Shown: piece by piece, positions 8,750 to 17,873 of the stretch
Layout: each line of letters starts with the position of its first letter
Position numbering within the stretch: position 1 is the stretch's first letter
From: Methylobacterium sp. CB376
GTDB taxonomy: Bacteria; Pseudomonadota; Alphaproteobacteria; Rhizobiales; Beijerinckiaceae
Length of the DNA: 64,000 nt
Assembly: GCF_029714205.1 (NCBI RefSeq)
Contig: NZ_CP121648.1
Location: 930,001 to 994,000, forward strand
Direction: 5' to 3'
Position numbers and translations under genes: made by a program
Notes under the pieces: generated by a model
The model's input: only the letters and a program-made list of their open reading frames with translations
The model's database searches: none
What the model was told of the DNA's origin: nothing

Positions 8750-9928
8750 ATGAGGCCCTTCACCTTCCAGACCAGCCCCAACATCCTGTTCGAGCCGGGC
8801 GCCGCCGCGAAGCTGCCGGAGATCGTGCGCGGCTTCGGGGCGCGGCGCGTGCTCCTCGTCACGGATCGCGGCGTGCGCGGGGCGGGGCTGACGCAGGGCG
8901 CGGAGGCCGCCCTGCGCGGGGCGGGCCTCGCCCTCGCCGTCTACGACGACGTGGCGGCCGATCCGCCCGCGATCCTGGTCGAGGCCGGGGCGGCGCGGGC
9001 GCGGGCCGAGGGCACGGACCTCGTCCTCGCCATCGGCGGCGGCTCGGCCCTCGACACGGCCAAGCTCGTCGCCTACCTCGCCCGCAGCGACGAGCCCCTT
9101 GAGAGCCTTTACGGGGTCGGCCTCGCGCAGGGGCAGCGCCTGCCGCTCATCCTGGTCCCGACCACGGCCGGCACCGGCTCCGAGGTCACCCCGATCGCGA
9201 TCGTCACGACGCCGGGCGACGAGAAGAAGGGCGTCGTCTCCCCCCGCCTCCTGCCCGACTGGGCCGTCCTCGACCCCGACCTCACCCTCGGGCTGCCCGC
9301 CGCGGTCACGGCCGCGACCGGCATCGACGCGATGGTCCACGCCATCGAGGCCTATACCAGCCGCCAGCGCAAGAACCCGCTCTCGGACCAGCTCGCCCGG
9401 CAGGCCCTGGCGCTGCTCTCGGCCCATATCCGCACGGCCTGCCGGGAGGGGGCGGACCGCGAGGCGCGCGGCGCCATGCTGCTCGGCTCGATGCTCGCCG
9501 GGATGGCCTTCGCGAATGCGCCGGTCGCGGCCGTGCACGCCCTCGCCTACCCAATCGGCGCCCTGTTCCACGTGCCGCACGGCCTGTCGAACGCCCTCGT
9601 GCTGATGGGCGTGATGCGCTTCAACCTCCCGCACGCGCAGACCCTCTACGCCGAACTCGCGCCGATCCTCGACCCCGCGGCGGCCGGCCTGCCGGTCCAG
9701 GAGGCGGCCGCGCGCTTCGTGGCGAGCCTGGCGGCGATCTGCCGGGATTGCGGCGTGCCCGCCTCGCTCGCCGCCGTCGGCATCGGCGAGGGCGACCTCG
9801 ACCGCCTCGCCGCCGACGCGATGAAGCAGACCCGGCTGCTCGTGAACAACCCCCGGGAGGTGACCCTCGCGCAGGCCCGCGCGATCTACGCCGAGGCCCT
9901 CGGCGCCGAGGGCCGCGCCGGGGCGTGA
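8750..9928 (+). CDS. Iron-containing (type III) alcohol dehydrogenase
   Basis: The 392-residue protein oxidises an alcohol or reduces an aldehyde with NAD(P). The ATG at 8750 (MRPFTFQTSPNILFEPG) is preferred to 8738 because GAGGA lies 5 bases before it. The nucleotide-binding motif GGGSALDTAK is at about residues 97-106. Metal ligands of the family can be seen in DAMVHAIEAY (about 194-203) and HVPHGLSNA (about 274-282). The C-terminal part has the usual VNNPREVTL. The gene lies 97 bp after the inhibitor-like gene on the same strand and ends in a copy of the dispersed 3' repeat. The substrate is not determined. Confidence 0.92.
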   Translation: MRPFTFQTSPNILFEPGAAAKLPEIVRGFGARRVLLVTDRGVRGAGLTQGAEAALRGAGLALAVYDDVAADPPAILVEAGAARARAEGTDLVLAIGGGSALDTAKLVAYLARSDEPLESLYGVGLAQGQRLPLILVPTTAGTGSEVTPIAIVTTPGDEKKGVVSPRLLPDWAVLDPDLTLGLPAAVTAATGIDAMVHAIEAYTSRQRKNPLSDQLARQALALLSAHIRTACREGADREARGAMLLGSMLAGMAFANAPVAAVHALAYPIGALFHVPHGLSNALVLMGVMRFNLPHAQTLYAELAPILDPAAAGLPVQEAAARFVASLAAICRDCGVPASLAAVGIGEGDLDRLAADAMKQTRLLVNNPREVTLAQARAIYAEALGAEGRAGA

Positions 9929-10050
9929 TCCGGGCTCCGCTTGATCGAAGCGGATCCCAAGCCTGCGCGGCGCCTGAGCGACGCCGACATCCGCAATGCC
10001 GAAATGGGAGATGGCGAAGCAATCAACGGATGTTGGATGAGGCGGGGTCC
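9926..10050 (+). repeat. Dispersed 3'-UTR repeat, copy A
   Basis: This copy starts at the TGA of the alcohol dehydrogenase. Its first hairpin is TCCGCTT (9936-9942), GATCG, AAGCGGA (9948-9954). The shared core GCGCGGCGCCTGAGCG follows. The second hairpin has CCGACATCCG pairing with CGGATGTTGG, where one change is G-U compatible. It fills the gap to the convergent sensor kinase gene. Confidence 0.85.
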
Positions 10051-10059
10051 GGCGCCGGC

Positions 10060-11598
10060 TCAGGGCCCCCATCGCAGGTGCGCCACCGGCGCCACGAGGC
10101 GCCAGGACAGGCCCTCGGGCGCGAAGCGCAGGTCGACCTCGGCCTCCAGGCTCTGGCGGGCCATCGCGTCGATGACCCGGTGGCCGAAGCCCTTGCGGAC
10201 GGGCGGGCGCACCGGCGGACCCTCGGCCTCCTGCCAGGCGAGGTCGAGCCGCGCCCCGGGGGCCGGATGCCCGGCGATGCGCCACGTCACCGCGAGGCGG
10301 CCCTTCTCCGTCGACAGCGCCCCGTACTTGCAGGCATTCGTCGCCAGTTCGTGCAGGACGAGGCCCAGGGTCTGCGTGGCGCTGCGGTTGAGGGGAAGCT
10401 CCGGCCCCTCGATGCGGATGCGCGGATCGGGCATGGCCACGAAGGAGGCGAGCTGGCGGCTCACCAGGAGGCCTAGGGGCGTGCCCGAGCCCTCGTGCTC
10501 GACGAGCAGGCTCTGCGAGGCGGCGAGGCCGGACAGCCGCTCGGTCAGGGCGTCCTGGAAGGCCGCCACGCTGGGGGCGCTCGCCCCCGTCTGGCGGATC
10601 AGCGACTGCACGACCGTGAACAGGTTCTTGGCCCGGTGGCTGAGCTCGCTGAGGGCGAAGGTGAGCTGCTCCTCCGCGCGCTTGCGCCGCTCGATGTCGG
10701 ACATGACCGAGACGTAGCCGGCCGGGCGGCCGGCGGCGTCGCGGCGCAGGGTGACGCTCAGTTCGGCCCAGACCAGCCGGCCCGCCCGCGTCACGAACCG
10801 CTTCTCCAGCGTGGAGCGGTCGATCTCGCCGTCGCGCAGGCGCCGCAGCTGCGCGAGATCGGCCGCGAGGTCGGGCGGATGCGTCAGTTCCTGGACGGTG
10901 AGGCAGGCGAGGTCCTCGGCCGAGTAGCCGAGGAAGGCGCACAGGCAGGGATTCACCCGCAGGAAGCGGCCGTCGAGCCCGACCAGGGCCACCCCCACCG
11001 CCACGTTCTCGAAGGTCAAGCGGAACTGCGCCTCGCTCTCGCGCAGGGCCGCCTCGACCCGTCGCAGCTCGGTGACGTCGATGTTGAGGCCGACGATGCG
11101 CTCCGGCCGGCCCTGGGCGTCGGTCAGCACCCGGGCGCGGTCCGCGATCCAGCGGGTGTCCCCGCCCGGCCGCACGATCCGGAAGGCGTGCGACACCGGC
11201 TCGCCCTCACGGATCGCCCGCTCCGCCACCGCCCGCGCCGCCGCCCTGTCGTCCGGGTGGATGCTGGCGAGCCACGTGTCGAGGCTGGGCTGGCGCTGCG
11301 AGGGCGTCCAGCCGTAGAGCGCGTAGGTCGAGGGCGACCACGTCAGCACGCCCCGCTCAAGGTCGAACTGGTAGGCCGCGACCCCGCCGGTCTCCTGGGC
11401 GAGCTGCATCCAGGCCTGCGCGACCCTGAGCTCGTCCTCGGCTTCCCGCCGCCGGGCATTGTCCTGGAGCAGGAGCTCGACGAGGGCCGGGTGACCGCCC
11501 TCGCCCAGGGTGTCGACGCGCTCGCGCAGGAGGCTCATCTCGGCCTCGATCTGCGCGAGGCGCTCGCCGAGGGTGGCCGACGCCGTCTCCTGCCCCAT
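10060..11598 (-). CDS. PAS-PAS sensor histidine kinase, HWE/HisKA_2 type
   Basis: A cytoplasmic 512-residue kinase without membrane segments. A short N-terminal coiled stretch is followed by two PAS domains (about 65-185 and 190-305, each ending in a DVTELRR/DIERRKR-type linker). The phospho-accepting His lies in ELSHRAKNLFTVVQSL (about 318). The ATP-binding part has HELATNACKYGALS, the N-box form found in HWE-type kinases, and GFGHRVIDAM. PAS-HWE kinases in this group often sense light, redox or general stress; no flavin-binding GRNCRFLQ motif is seen, so LOV light sensing is not supported. No cognate receiver is adjacent. The gene converges on repeat copy A. Confidence 0.93.
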   Translation of the reverse strand: MGQETASATLGERLAQIEAEMSLLRERVDTLGEGGHPALVELLLQDNARRREAEDELRVAQAWMQLAQETGGVAAYQFDLERGVLTWSPSTYALYGWTPSQRQPSLDTWLASIHPDDRAAARAVAERAIREGEPVSHAFRIVRPGGDTRWIADRARVLTDAQGRPERIVGLNIDVTELRRVEAALRESEAQFRLTFENVAVGVALVGLDGRFLRVNPCLCAFLGYSAEDLACLTVQELTHPPDLAADLAQLRRLRDGEIDRSTLEKRFVTRAGRLVWAELSVTLRRDAAGRPAGYVSVMSDIERRKRAEEQLTFALSELSHRAKNLFTVVQSLIRQTGASAPSVAAFQDALTERLSGLAASQSLLVEHEGSGTPLGLLVSRQLASFVAMPDPRIRIEGPELPLNRSATQTLGLVLHELATNACKYGALSTEKGRLAVTWRIAGHPAPGARLDLAWQEAEGPPVRPPVRKGFGHRVIDAMARQSLEAEVDLRFAPEGLSWRLVAPVAHLRWGP

Positions 11599-11872
11599 CC
11601 GCCCCTCCGTCCTCGCCGCCGGCCTCCGGCAGCGACGCGGAGCCCGCGGCCCGGGGCGTCGGACCGGCAGGGGCGCGATGCCGCGCCCCCCGCCGCTGAG
11701 GCAGCGCAGGTCTGCCTGCCGGCTGTCCTTCGCCGCCGATTCCGTCTTTGATCGGTAATAGAGCGAGAAACGGGGCGCGGAGCAAGTCTATCGGGGTTGC
11801 AACTTGGTCAGCCAACAACACGCCTACGTCGTGTGGAGCCGCGGCTGCGCGGGTGACGGGTGCGCCGCGGCC

Positions 11873-12016
11873 TCAGACCACCAGCCGGACCAGGATCTCG
11901 GTCGCCAGGGATCCGACGATGGCGAGGCCGAGCGCCGTCATGCTGGCGAGATCGGCCGCCCGAGCTCCCGCGGGACGGAGCGCGGCGGCGGGCAGGGTCA
12001 TGGCGTGGGCGTTCAT
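11873..12016 (-). CDS. Small single-pass membrane protein (47 aa)
   Basis: The ATG at 12016 has GAGGAA five bases upstream, an unusually good ribosome site. The product starts MNAHAMTLPAAALRPAG and ends in one hydrophobic helix, MTALGLAIVGSLATEILVRL. I do not recognise the family. A perfect FNR/FixK-type box is centred about 83 bp upstream of the start codon, a distance that would put a class II promoter start about 42 bases before the ATG. This suggests a protein made under low oxygen, but that is inference. Longer readings to 12208 would cross the palindrome and lack a start signal. Confidence 0.65.
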   Translation of the reverse strand: MNAHAMTLPAAALRPAGARAADLASMTALGLAIVGSLATEILVRLVV

Positions 12017-12078
12017 CGGCGTTCCTCGCGGGCGGAGCGGGCCGGAAGCGGCACCGGCTGCGCCAGCCTCGGGCGTTT

Positions 12079-12120
12079 CGCCCGCCGCGGCCTTGATCCG
12101 GATCAAGGCCGCGGCGGGCG
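12079..12120. promoter_or_regulatory. 42-bp perfect palindrome with a consensus FNR/FixK box
   Basis: The sequence from 12079 to 12120 is its own reverse complement at every base. Its centre, TTGATCCGGATCAA (12093-12106), is a perfect TTGAT-N4-ATCAA site, the established binding sequence of FNR/FixK-type regulators in alphaproteobacteria. The only gene starting next to it is the 47-residue membrane protein on the minus strand. The flanking GC-rich arms could also fold into an RNA hairpin. Confidence 0.7.
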
Positions 12121-12254
12121 ACCGATCCAGCGGCCCGGCACGCGGGCAGCCACGGGACGATGCAAGGCGACCGAGAGCGCACGCCGCATCACGGTGCGCT
12201 GCCGACATGCTTGCCGGTTCGGTTCAGAAAACACGGCGAAACCATCAATCTCGA

Positions 12255-13141
12255 TCAGGATTCGATCACAACGTGACCGGATGCTGTTTTCGCATCATCG
12301 GCAGCATCACGTTCGTTCGGCCAATGAAAGACTTTGCCCGACGCAGAAAATCTTCTCATGACGCCACGAAGCACCTTGAGATCGGTCGCCGGATCGTGAC
12401 CGAACCAGATGCTGTCGGGCTCCGACCGAAACAGATCGACGCCGTACAGGCTGATCTGCGCGACGTTGCAGGCTTCCAGCAGAAGAACGAGACGCGTCCC
12501 GGTGAGGAGCAGTTCGAAATCCGTCAGCCCCGTCAGATCTCGCGGGCCGACCGGCATCGAGAACAGGACGGACATCTCTTCGGCGGAGAGGTAGGCGTGC
12601 ATCCCGTCGAACACCGTCGTCGAGGATGGCGCGACCAGGAGATCCTGCAGCCGTCCGGCGCGCCTCAGCCAAAGATAGGCACACAGGTGACGTGGAAGGG
12701 CGACACCGCCCAGAAGGCGACGCCGTCGCGGACCAGCGACGCGAACGCGCCGTTAGCATGCACGGCGCCCGCCTCGTCGCGGGCGACCACGTGAGCCGGC
12801 AGGCCCGCCCACAAGGTGGTCCTGACCCCATCACCGTCAGGGTCCCTTCGCCAGTGTCTCATCCCGGTGATGCGGATGACCTGATCATGGGCATCGATCT
12901 CGGCGCCGCTCGCATCGACCCTTCCGTTGCCGACGACGGCGATCCTCTGCCCTTCAAGGTCGGTGCGCAACCCGCACGAGAGATTGGACGGCAAAACTCT
13001 CGTGTTGTAATCGTATATTCCGTCCTCGGAGATCTCATGTTCCTCAAAAAATTTGACGCCGAACGATCTTTCATAGGCAGACTTGCCGATTTCGATTGGA
13101 TTTCTGCTGCCGAGATTTGTGAAACCAACTCCCGTCATCAT
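12255..13141 (-). pseudogene. Sialyltransferase-like (GT29) protein, split by a frameshift
   Basis: The first part (13141-12665) starts at an ATG with AGAGGGG upstream. It contains RIAVVGNGRVDASGAEID followed by AHDQVIRITG, which matches the nucleotide-sugar motif of GT29 sialyltransferase-like proteins. It stops at a TGA (12665-12667). The next frame continues without a gap as WLRRAGRLQDLL and runs to 12255 with ISLYGVDLF and HDPATDLKVL, typical of the second half of that family. Adding one T to the TTT just before the stop restores one protein of about 295 residues. So this is either a recent single-base loss or a sequencing error. Base composition is lower in GC than around it, suggesting transfer. 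Confidence 0.65.
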
Positions 13142-13847
13142 CTGCACCCCTCTGGCGGACGTCCGGACCGGAACCCGCACTCACCCCGCCCATGTCTCCG
13201 ATCGCCATTGTCTTGGATTTATTCGTGATAAATCCCACAAAAGACCAGCACTGAAAGGTCTCCGTCTGCCACAATGGAGCATAACGTGCGTGTCCTCGGC
13301 AGAAACAGTCAGCATTCACCGCCATATTTGTTGTATCAATGCTTTTGCAATCCGCTTCATACTTTCAGAGAGATCGAATAAGTGGTATTTATTACATAAT
13401 GACGATCATGTATCTATCTTTTATAGTCACATTATTTAATAAAAATTTGCATCACAGGCGTTTATTTTGTCATTTTTCGTCACCCTCTAGTCAAGCGAGC
13501 GAAGATGACGAATCTCTTCAACTTCTACTTACCTTACAGGATGTACGGCGGATAAGCAATACCATCTAGCACGAGCCAGGATCGTGAGGGCGGATTGACG
13601 GCGAGGTACGACACGAGGGGCCGCCGAGCCGGCGCGCGGCGCCGATGAGTCGAGTGATCCCGGGCATCCCGCCCCGGTCGTGCGGGAAGTGCCCGCCGGA
13701 CCGCCCCGGCAAGATCGATGGCCCGCGCGCCGCGGGGATGGCGGCCGCCCTCGGCGGCCGTCGCACCGCCTTGAGGCGGGGATCCGCGGCCCGGGCCGGC
13801 CACCGTCGCCTCCTTGCGCCGGGCGTGGCCGGAGCCTAGCCTATCGC
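13142..13847. other. AT-rich intergenic stretch without a convincing gene
   Basis: From about 13200 to 13565 the sequence is markedly AT-rich (runs such as ATTTAATAAAAATTTG around 13432-13447) in a genome otherwise well above 70% GC. From 13566 to 13847 it returns to high GC. Open frames here are short and look like no family I know. The AT-rich part lies upstream of the GT29-like gene and probably came with it; it may hold that gene's promoter. Confidence 0.6.
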
Positions 13848-14015
13848 TCGACGGTGCCCTCCGGGGCCTAACAGGGAACGCGGTGAGGGCTCGCGCCCGA
13901 ATCCGCGGCTGCCCCCGCAACTGTGAGCGGCGAGCCCTCCATCACCACGTCACTGGGGTCATGCCCGGGAAGACGATGGGGGGCGGCGACCCGCGAGCCA
14001 GGAGACCTGCCGTCG
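13848..14015 (+). promoter_or_regulatory. Cobalamin riboswitch
   Basis: The B12 box AGCCAGGAGACCTGCC is exact at 13996-14011. Upstream are AACAGGGAA, CCGCGGCTGCCCCCGCAACTG-like core pieces (about 13870-13925) and a closing stem TCGACGG/CCGTCGA at 13848-13854 and 14009-14015. This is the class that binds adenosylcobalamin and turns down B12 uptake genes. It lies 265 bp before the TonB receptor gene on the same strand. GC-rich complementary segments between 14016 and 14200 could form the expression platform. Confidence 0.95.
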
Positions 14016-14280
14016 ACCGTGGTCACACGCGAACACGCCGGGCGGGGTGTCCTGGCGGGTGCCGGAGCGGGCGCGAGGCGGCCGCGCGGCGTCGTTCGCG
14101 GTGACGTGCCACATCGTCGCCCGCCCCGCCTTGCCTGCGCCCCTCCCTCCGAGCCATCCCCCGCCACGGCGCCCGAGCGGCCCGGGGCGGGCCGTGCTTG
14201 AAGGAGCAAATGTAACGTTAAAACTTACGAAAGCCGCAGCCATGGTGACGGACGGGTCCGACGCCATCCCGGACACCGCC

Positions 14281-16407
14281 ATGATCGTGCCCCGCGCCAC
14301 CGCCCGCTCCGTCCTCGCCCTCCTCCTCGCGGCCCCGGCCGGGGCCGAGGAGATCCCCCTCGACGCGATCGAGGTCGCCGGCCGGCGCCCGGGCGAGTCC
14401 GGCCTGTCCCTCACGGCGCCGGCCCGCACGGGCAGCCGGCTCGACCTGACGCCCCTGCAGGTGCCCGCGAGCCTCGACGTCGTCGCGGGCGAGACGATCC
14501 GGGCGCGGGGCCAGACCAGCGTCGCGGACGCGGTCACGCAGAACGCCACCGGCATCACCAGCCTGGCCGCGCCCGGCAACGGCAACCTGTCCTTCGCCAG
14601 CCGGGGCTTCGCCGGCGCGGGCTCGGTGCAGCAGCTCCACGACGGCACGCGGCTCTATGTCGGGGCCGGCACCGTCACGTTCCCGTTCGATCCGTGGTCG
14701 GCGGAGCGGATCGAGGTGCTGCGCGGCCCCGCCTCGGTGCTCTACGGAGAGGGCGCGATCGGCGGCGTCATCAACGTGGTGCCCAAGCGCCCGGTCCTCG
14801 CGCCCCTCGGCGAGGCCCGGGCCGCCCTCGGCCCGGACGGCACCGCGCGGCTCGCGCTCGATTCGGGCGGGCCTCTCGGCGAGGCGGCCGCCTACCGGCT
14901 CGCGCTCAGCGGCAACCGCTCCGACGGCTTCGTCCGCCCGGACGGGGATCTGCGCAATCTCGCGCTCTCGGCCTCGCTGACGCGGCGGGTCGCGCCCGAC
15001 CTCAGCGTCACGCTCTCGCAGGATCTCGGCGCCAGCGAGCCCAGCCGCTCCTGGGGCTCGCCGCTGATCGGCGGCCGCGTCCCGGCGCGGATCCGCTTCG
15101 TCAACTACAACGTCCAGGATTCGCGCATCGCCTGGCTCGACAGCTGGACGCAGGTCAAGGCCGAGTGGACGCCGCGCCCGGATTTCGCGGTCCGCAGCAC
15201 CGCCTACCGGCTCTCCGCCGAGCGGCACTGGCGCGACGTCGAGCAGTACCGCTACGATCCGGCGACCGGGCGGGTCGTCCGCTCCGACTACATCGAGATC
15301 CTCCACCACCAGGAGCAGGTCGGGGCCCGCCTCGACGCGACCCTGCGCGGCAGCCTGTTCGGCCTGCCCCACGCGGTCGCGGTCGGCTTCGAGGTGAACC
15401 GCGTCGCCTTCGACCGCGACAGCAACACGCCCTTCGGCGGCGAGAGCACGGTCGACCTCCTGCGCCCGGTGCCCGGCGCCTTCCTCAATCTCGCGGGCAC
15501 GCGCCGGGACATCGTCTCGCGCCTGAACCAAGCCGCGGTCTTCGCCGAGAGCCGTCTCGAAGTCTCGCCGCAGCTCGCCCTGGTCACCGGCCTGCGCTTC
15601 GATTCCCCCACCGTCGCGGTGGCGCGCCCGCTCGCCGCCGCCGCCTTCACGAGGACGTTCGACTCCCTCGGGACCCGGATCGGCGTCGTCTACGATCCGG
15701 TGCCCGGCCTCGCCCTCTACGCGCACTACGCGACCGCGGCCGATCCGCTCGGGAGCCTGCTGACCACCAGCGTCGCGCAGTCGCAATTCACCCTGGCGAC
15801 GGGCGAGCAGGTCGAGGCCGGCGCCAAAGGGCTGTTCACCGAGGGCCTGTTCGCCGAGGGCCGGGGCGAGTGGACCCTCGCCGCCTACGCGATCACCAAG
15901 GACAACCTGCTGGTCCCCGATCCCGACCGCCCGACCCTCTCGCGGCAGGTCGGCCGGCAATCCTCGCGGGGGATGGAGGTGGCCCTGTCCTTCGCCCTCG
16001 ACGAGCGCTGGCGCATCGACGCAAACCTCGCGCTGCTCCAGGCCCGCTACGACCGCTTCGCCCAGGCGGCGGGCGGGCGCGTCACCTCCTTCGCCGGCAA
16101 CGTGCCGGTCGACGTGCCCGAGCGCGTGGCCAATCTCTGGATCGCCCACGCCTTCGCGCCGGGCTGGACCGCGCGGCTCGGCCTCAACGCGGTCGGGCCG
16201 GTGTTCGGCGACTTCGCCAACGCGGTGCGGCGGCCCGGCTACGCCCTCCTCCATGCGGGCCTCGACTGGCAGGTGACGCCGGATTCCCGCCTGTCCCTGC
16301 GCGCCACCAACCTCACCGACCGGATCTACGCCGTCTCGGGCAACGCGAATTCCTGGCTGCTCGGCCCGCCGCGCGCGGTCGAACTCGCCTACCGGGTGAC
16401 GTTCTGA
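14281..16407 (+). CDS. TonB-dependent outer-membrane receptor under B12 riboswitch control
   Basis: The 708-residue form from the ATG at 14281 starts MIVPRATARSVLALLLAAPA and is a clean signal peptide cut near AGA/EE; an ATG at 14242 is also possible, and neither has a clear ribosome site. A plug domain follows (GETIRARGQTSVADAVTQN, then RIEVLRGPASVLYGEGAIGG), then a 22-strand barrel ending in the aromatic VELAYRVTF. The sequence looks more like ferrichrome/siderophore-type receptors than classical BtuB. The riboswitch indicates the cargo is a cobalamin or corrinoid, though a B12-repressed siderophore receptor is not excluded. It is followed after one base by a PepSY membrane protein, and energy would come from ExbB-ExbD-TonB. 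Confidence 0.9.
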   Translation: MIVPRATARSVLALLLAAPAGAEEIPLDAIEVAGRRPGESGLSLTAPARTGSRLDLTPLQVPASLDVVAGETIRARGQTSVADAVTQNATGITSLAAPGNGNLSFASRGFAGAGSVQQLHDGTRLYVGAGTVTFPFDPWSAERIEVLRGPASVLYGEGAIGGVINVVPKRPVLAPLGEARAALGPDGTARLALDSGGPLGEAAAYRLALSGNRSDGFVRPDGDLRNLALSASLTRRVAPDLSVTLSQDLGASEPSRSWGSPLIGGRVPARIRFVNYNVQDSRIAWLDSWTQVKAEWTPRPDFAVRSTAYRLSAERHWRDVEQYRYDPATGRVVRSDYIEILHHQEQVGARLDATLRGSLFGLPHAVAVGFEVNRVAFDRDSNTPFGGESTVDLLRPVPGAFLNLAGTRRDIVSRLNQAAVFAESRLEVSPQLALVTGLRFDSPTVAVARPLAAAAFTRTFDSLGTRIGVVYDPVPGLALYAHYATAADPLGSLLTTSVAQSQFTLATGEQVEAGAKGLFTEGLFAEGRGEWTLAAYAITKDNLLVPDPDRPTLSRQVGRQSSRGMEVALSFALDERWRIDANLALLQARYDRFAQAAGGRVTSFAGNVPVDVPERVANLWIAHAFAPGWTARLGLNAVGPVFGDFANAVRRPGYALLHAGLDWQVTPDSRLSLRATNLTDRIYAVSGNANSWLLGPPRAVELAYRVTF

Positions 16408-16408
16408 C

Positions 16409-17836
16409 GTGGCCCCGCGCAAGCGCCTGACGCGCTGGCTCCATCTCGGCCATCGCTGGCTCGGCATCGCGGCCGGGCTGTTCGTGGCGACGTGGCTCCT
16501 GTCGGGGCCGGTGATGCTCTTCGTCGGCTTCCCGGCCCTGACCGAGGCCGAGCGGCTCGCGGCCCTGCCGCCCCTCGCCGTCGAGGCGGTGCGGCTCGGG
16601 CCGCAGGAGGCGCTGGCGCGCGCGGGGCTGACCGCCTTCCCGGAGCGCGTCACCCTGACCATGCGGGGCGCGGTCCCGGTCTACCGGCTGGGCCTGCCGG
16701 ACGGGAGCATCCGGGCGCTCTCCGCCGTCACCGGCGAGCCGGTGGCGCCGCTCACCGCCGAGGCCGCCCTCGCCCTCGCCCGCCGCCACCCGGCGGCCGG
16801 CGCGGTGCGCGATCTCGGGCGCGTCCGGCGCGACCAATGGACCGTGACGGCGCGCTACGACGCCCTGCGGCCCTTCCGGCGCGTCGCCCTCGGGGACGCG
16901 GCCGGGACCGAGCTCTACCTCTCCGAGGCGACCGGGGAACTCGCCCTCGACACGACCCGCCGCGAGCGGGTCTGGAACTGGCTCGGGGCGGTGCCGCACT
17001 GGCTCTATCTCACGCCCCTGCGGGCGCGGGCCGCCCTCTGGCGGGGGGCGGTGCTGTGGGTGTCGGGGCTCGCGCTCGCCGCGATGGCGAGCGGCTGGGC
17101 GATCGGCCTCCTGCGCCTGCGCCGCGGCCGGCCCACGCCCTATGGCGGCTGGCGGGCGTGGCACCACCTCGCGGGCGTGGCGGGCGGGCTCGCGCTCACG
17201 AGCTTCCTGCTCAGCGGCTGGCTGTCGGTGAACCCGAACCGCTGGTTCGGCCCCCGCATGCCCGACGCGGCGGCGCTCGCGCGCTACGCCGGCCCGGCGG
17301 CGGGTTTCCCGATCGCCCGCGAGGCGCTCGCCGCCGCGCCGCCCGGCACGGTCGAGCTGCGCTTCGGCTTCCTCGGCGGGGCGCCCCGGATCCTCGCGGC
17401 CGGCCCGGCCGGCGTGCGGCCCTGCTGCGGCACCGCCGTGAGCGAGGAGGCGATCCGGGCGGCGGCGCGCCACCTCGTGCCGGGGGCCGGCCTCGCGGCC
17501 GTGGAGCGGGTCGCGGCGCCCGACGCCTACTGGTCCGACCGCGGCGGGGCGCCGCGCCTGCCGGTGCTGCGCCTCGTTCTCGACGATCCCGCGGAGACCT
17601 GGATCCACGCGGACCCGGCGACCGGCGAGATCCTGGGGCGGCTCGACCGGAGCGGCCGGGCGCAGCGCTGGCTCTTCGACGCCCTGCACACGCTCGATGT
17701 CGGGCCGCTGCTGCGCCACCCCCCGCTCCGCCGGGGCGTGATCGCGGCGCTCTGCGGGCTCGGCCTGATCGTGGCGACGAGCGGCGTCGTGCTCGGCGGG
17801 CGCCGCCTGAGGGCCGTTTGGCGGCGGCGGGCCTGA
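16409..17836 (+). CDS. PepSY-associated transmembrane protein
   Basis: A GTG one base after the receptor stop starts a 475-residue inner-membrane protein. The N-terminus RKRLTRWLHLGHRWLGIAAG is typical of PepSY_TM proteins. About four membrane helices (near residues 15-40, 205-230, 250-275 and 440-465) enclose two large periplasmic segments with PepSY-like strands. Such proteins often accompany TonB receptors and are thought to reduce or release metal from the imported complex, though this is not proven. Being coupled to a B12-controlled receptor suggests a part in corrinoid handling, perhaps reduction of the cobalt. The family is clear, the function inferred. Confidence 0.85.
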   Translation: MAPRKRLTRWLHLGHRWLGIAAGLFVATWLLSGPVMLFVGFPALTEAERLAALPPLAVEAVRLGPQEALARAGLTAFPERVTLTMRGAVPVYRLGLPDGSIRALSAVTGEPVAPLTAEAALALARRHPAAGAVRDLGRVRRDQWTVTARYDALRPFRRVALGDAAGTELYLSEATGELALDTTRRERVWNWLGAVPHWLYLTPLRARAALWRGAVLWVSGLALAAMASGWAIGLLRLRRGRPTPYGGWRAWHHLAGVAGGLALTSFLLSGWLSVNPNRWFGPRMPDAAALARYAGPAAGFPIAREALAAAPPGTVELRFGFLGGAPRILAAGPAGVRPCCGTAVSEEAIRAAARHLVPGAGLAAVERVAAPDAYWSDRGGAPRLPVLRLVLDDPAETWIHADPATGEILGRLDRSGRAQRWLFDALHTLDVGPLLRHPPLRRGVIAALCGLGLIVATSGVVLGGRRLRAVWRRRA

Positions 17837-17873
17837 CGGCCCCGCGGGCCCGCCGGGAGGCGGCGCCCGCCCC

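Noticed and set aside
10060..11598. LOV-type light sensor in the HWE kinase
   Set aside because: Neither PAS domain has the flavin-binding Cys motif (NCRFLQ-like).
14047..14280. 78-residue N-terminal extension of the TonB receptor
   Set aside because: It overlaps the possible riboswitch expression platform and would hide the signal peptide; the frame is open only because of base composition.
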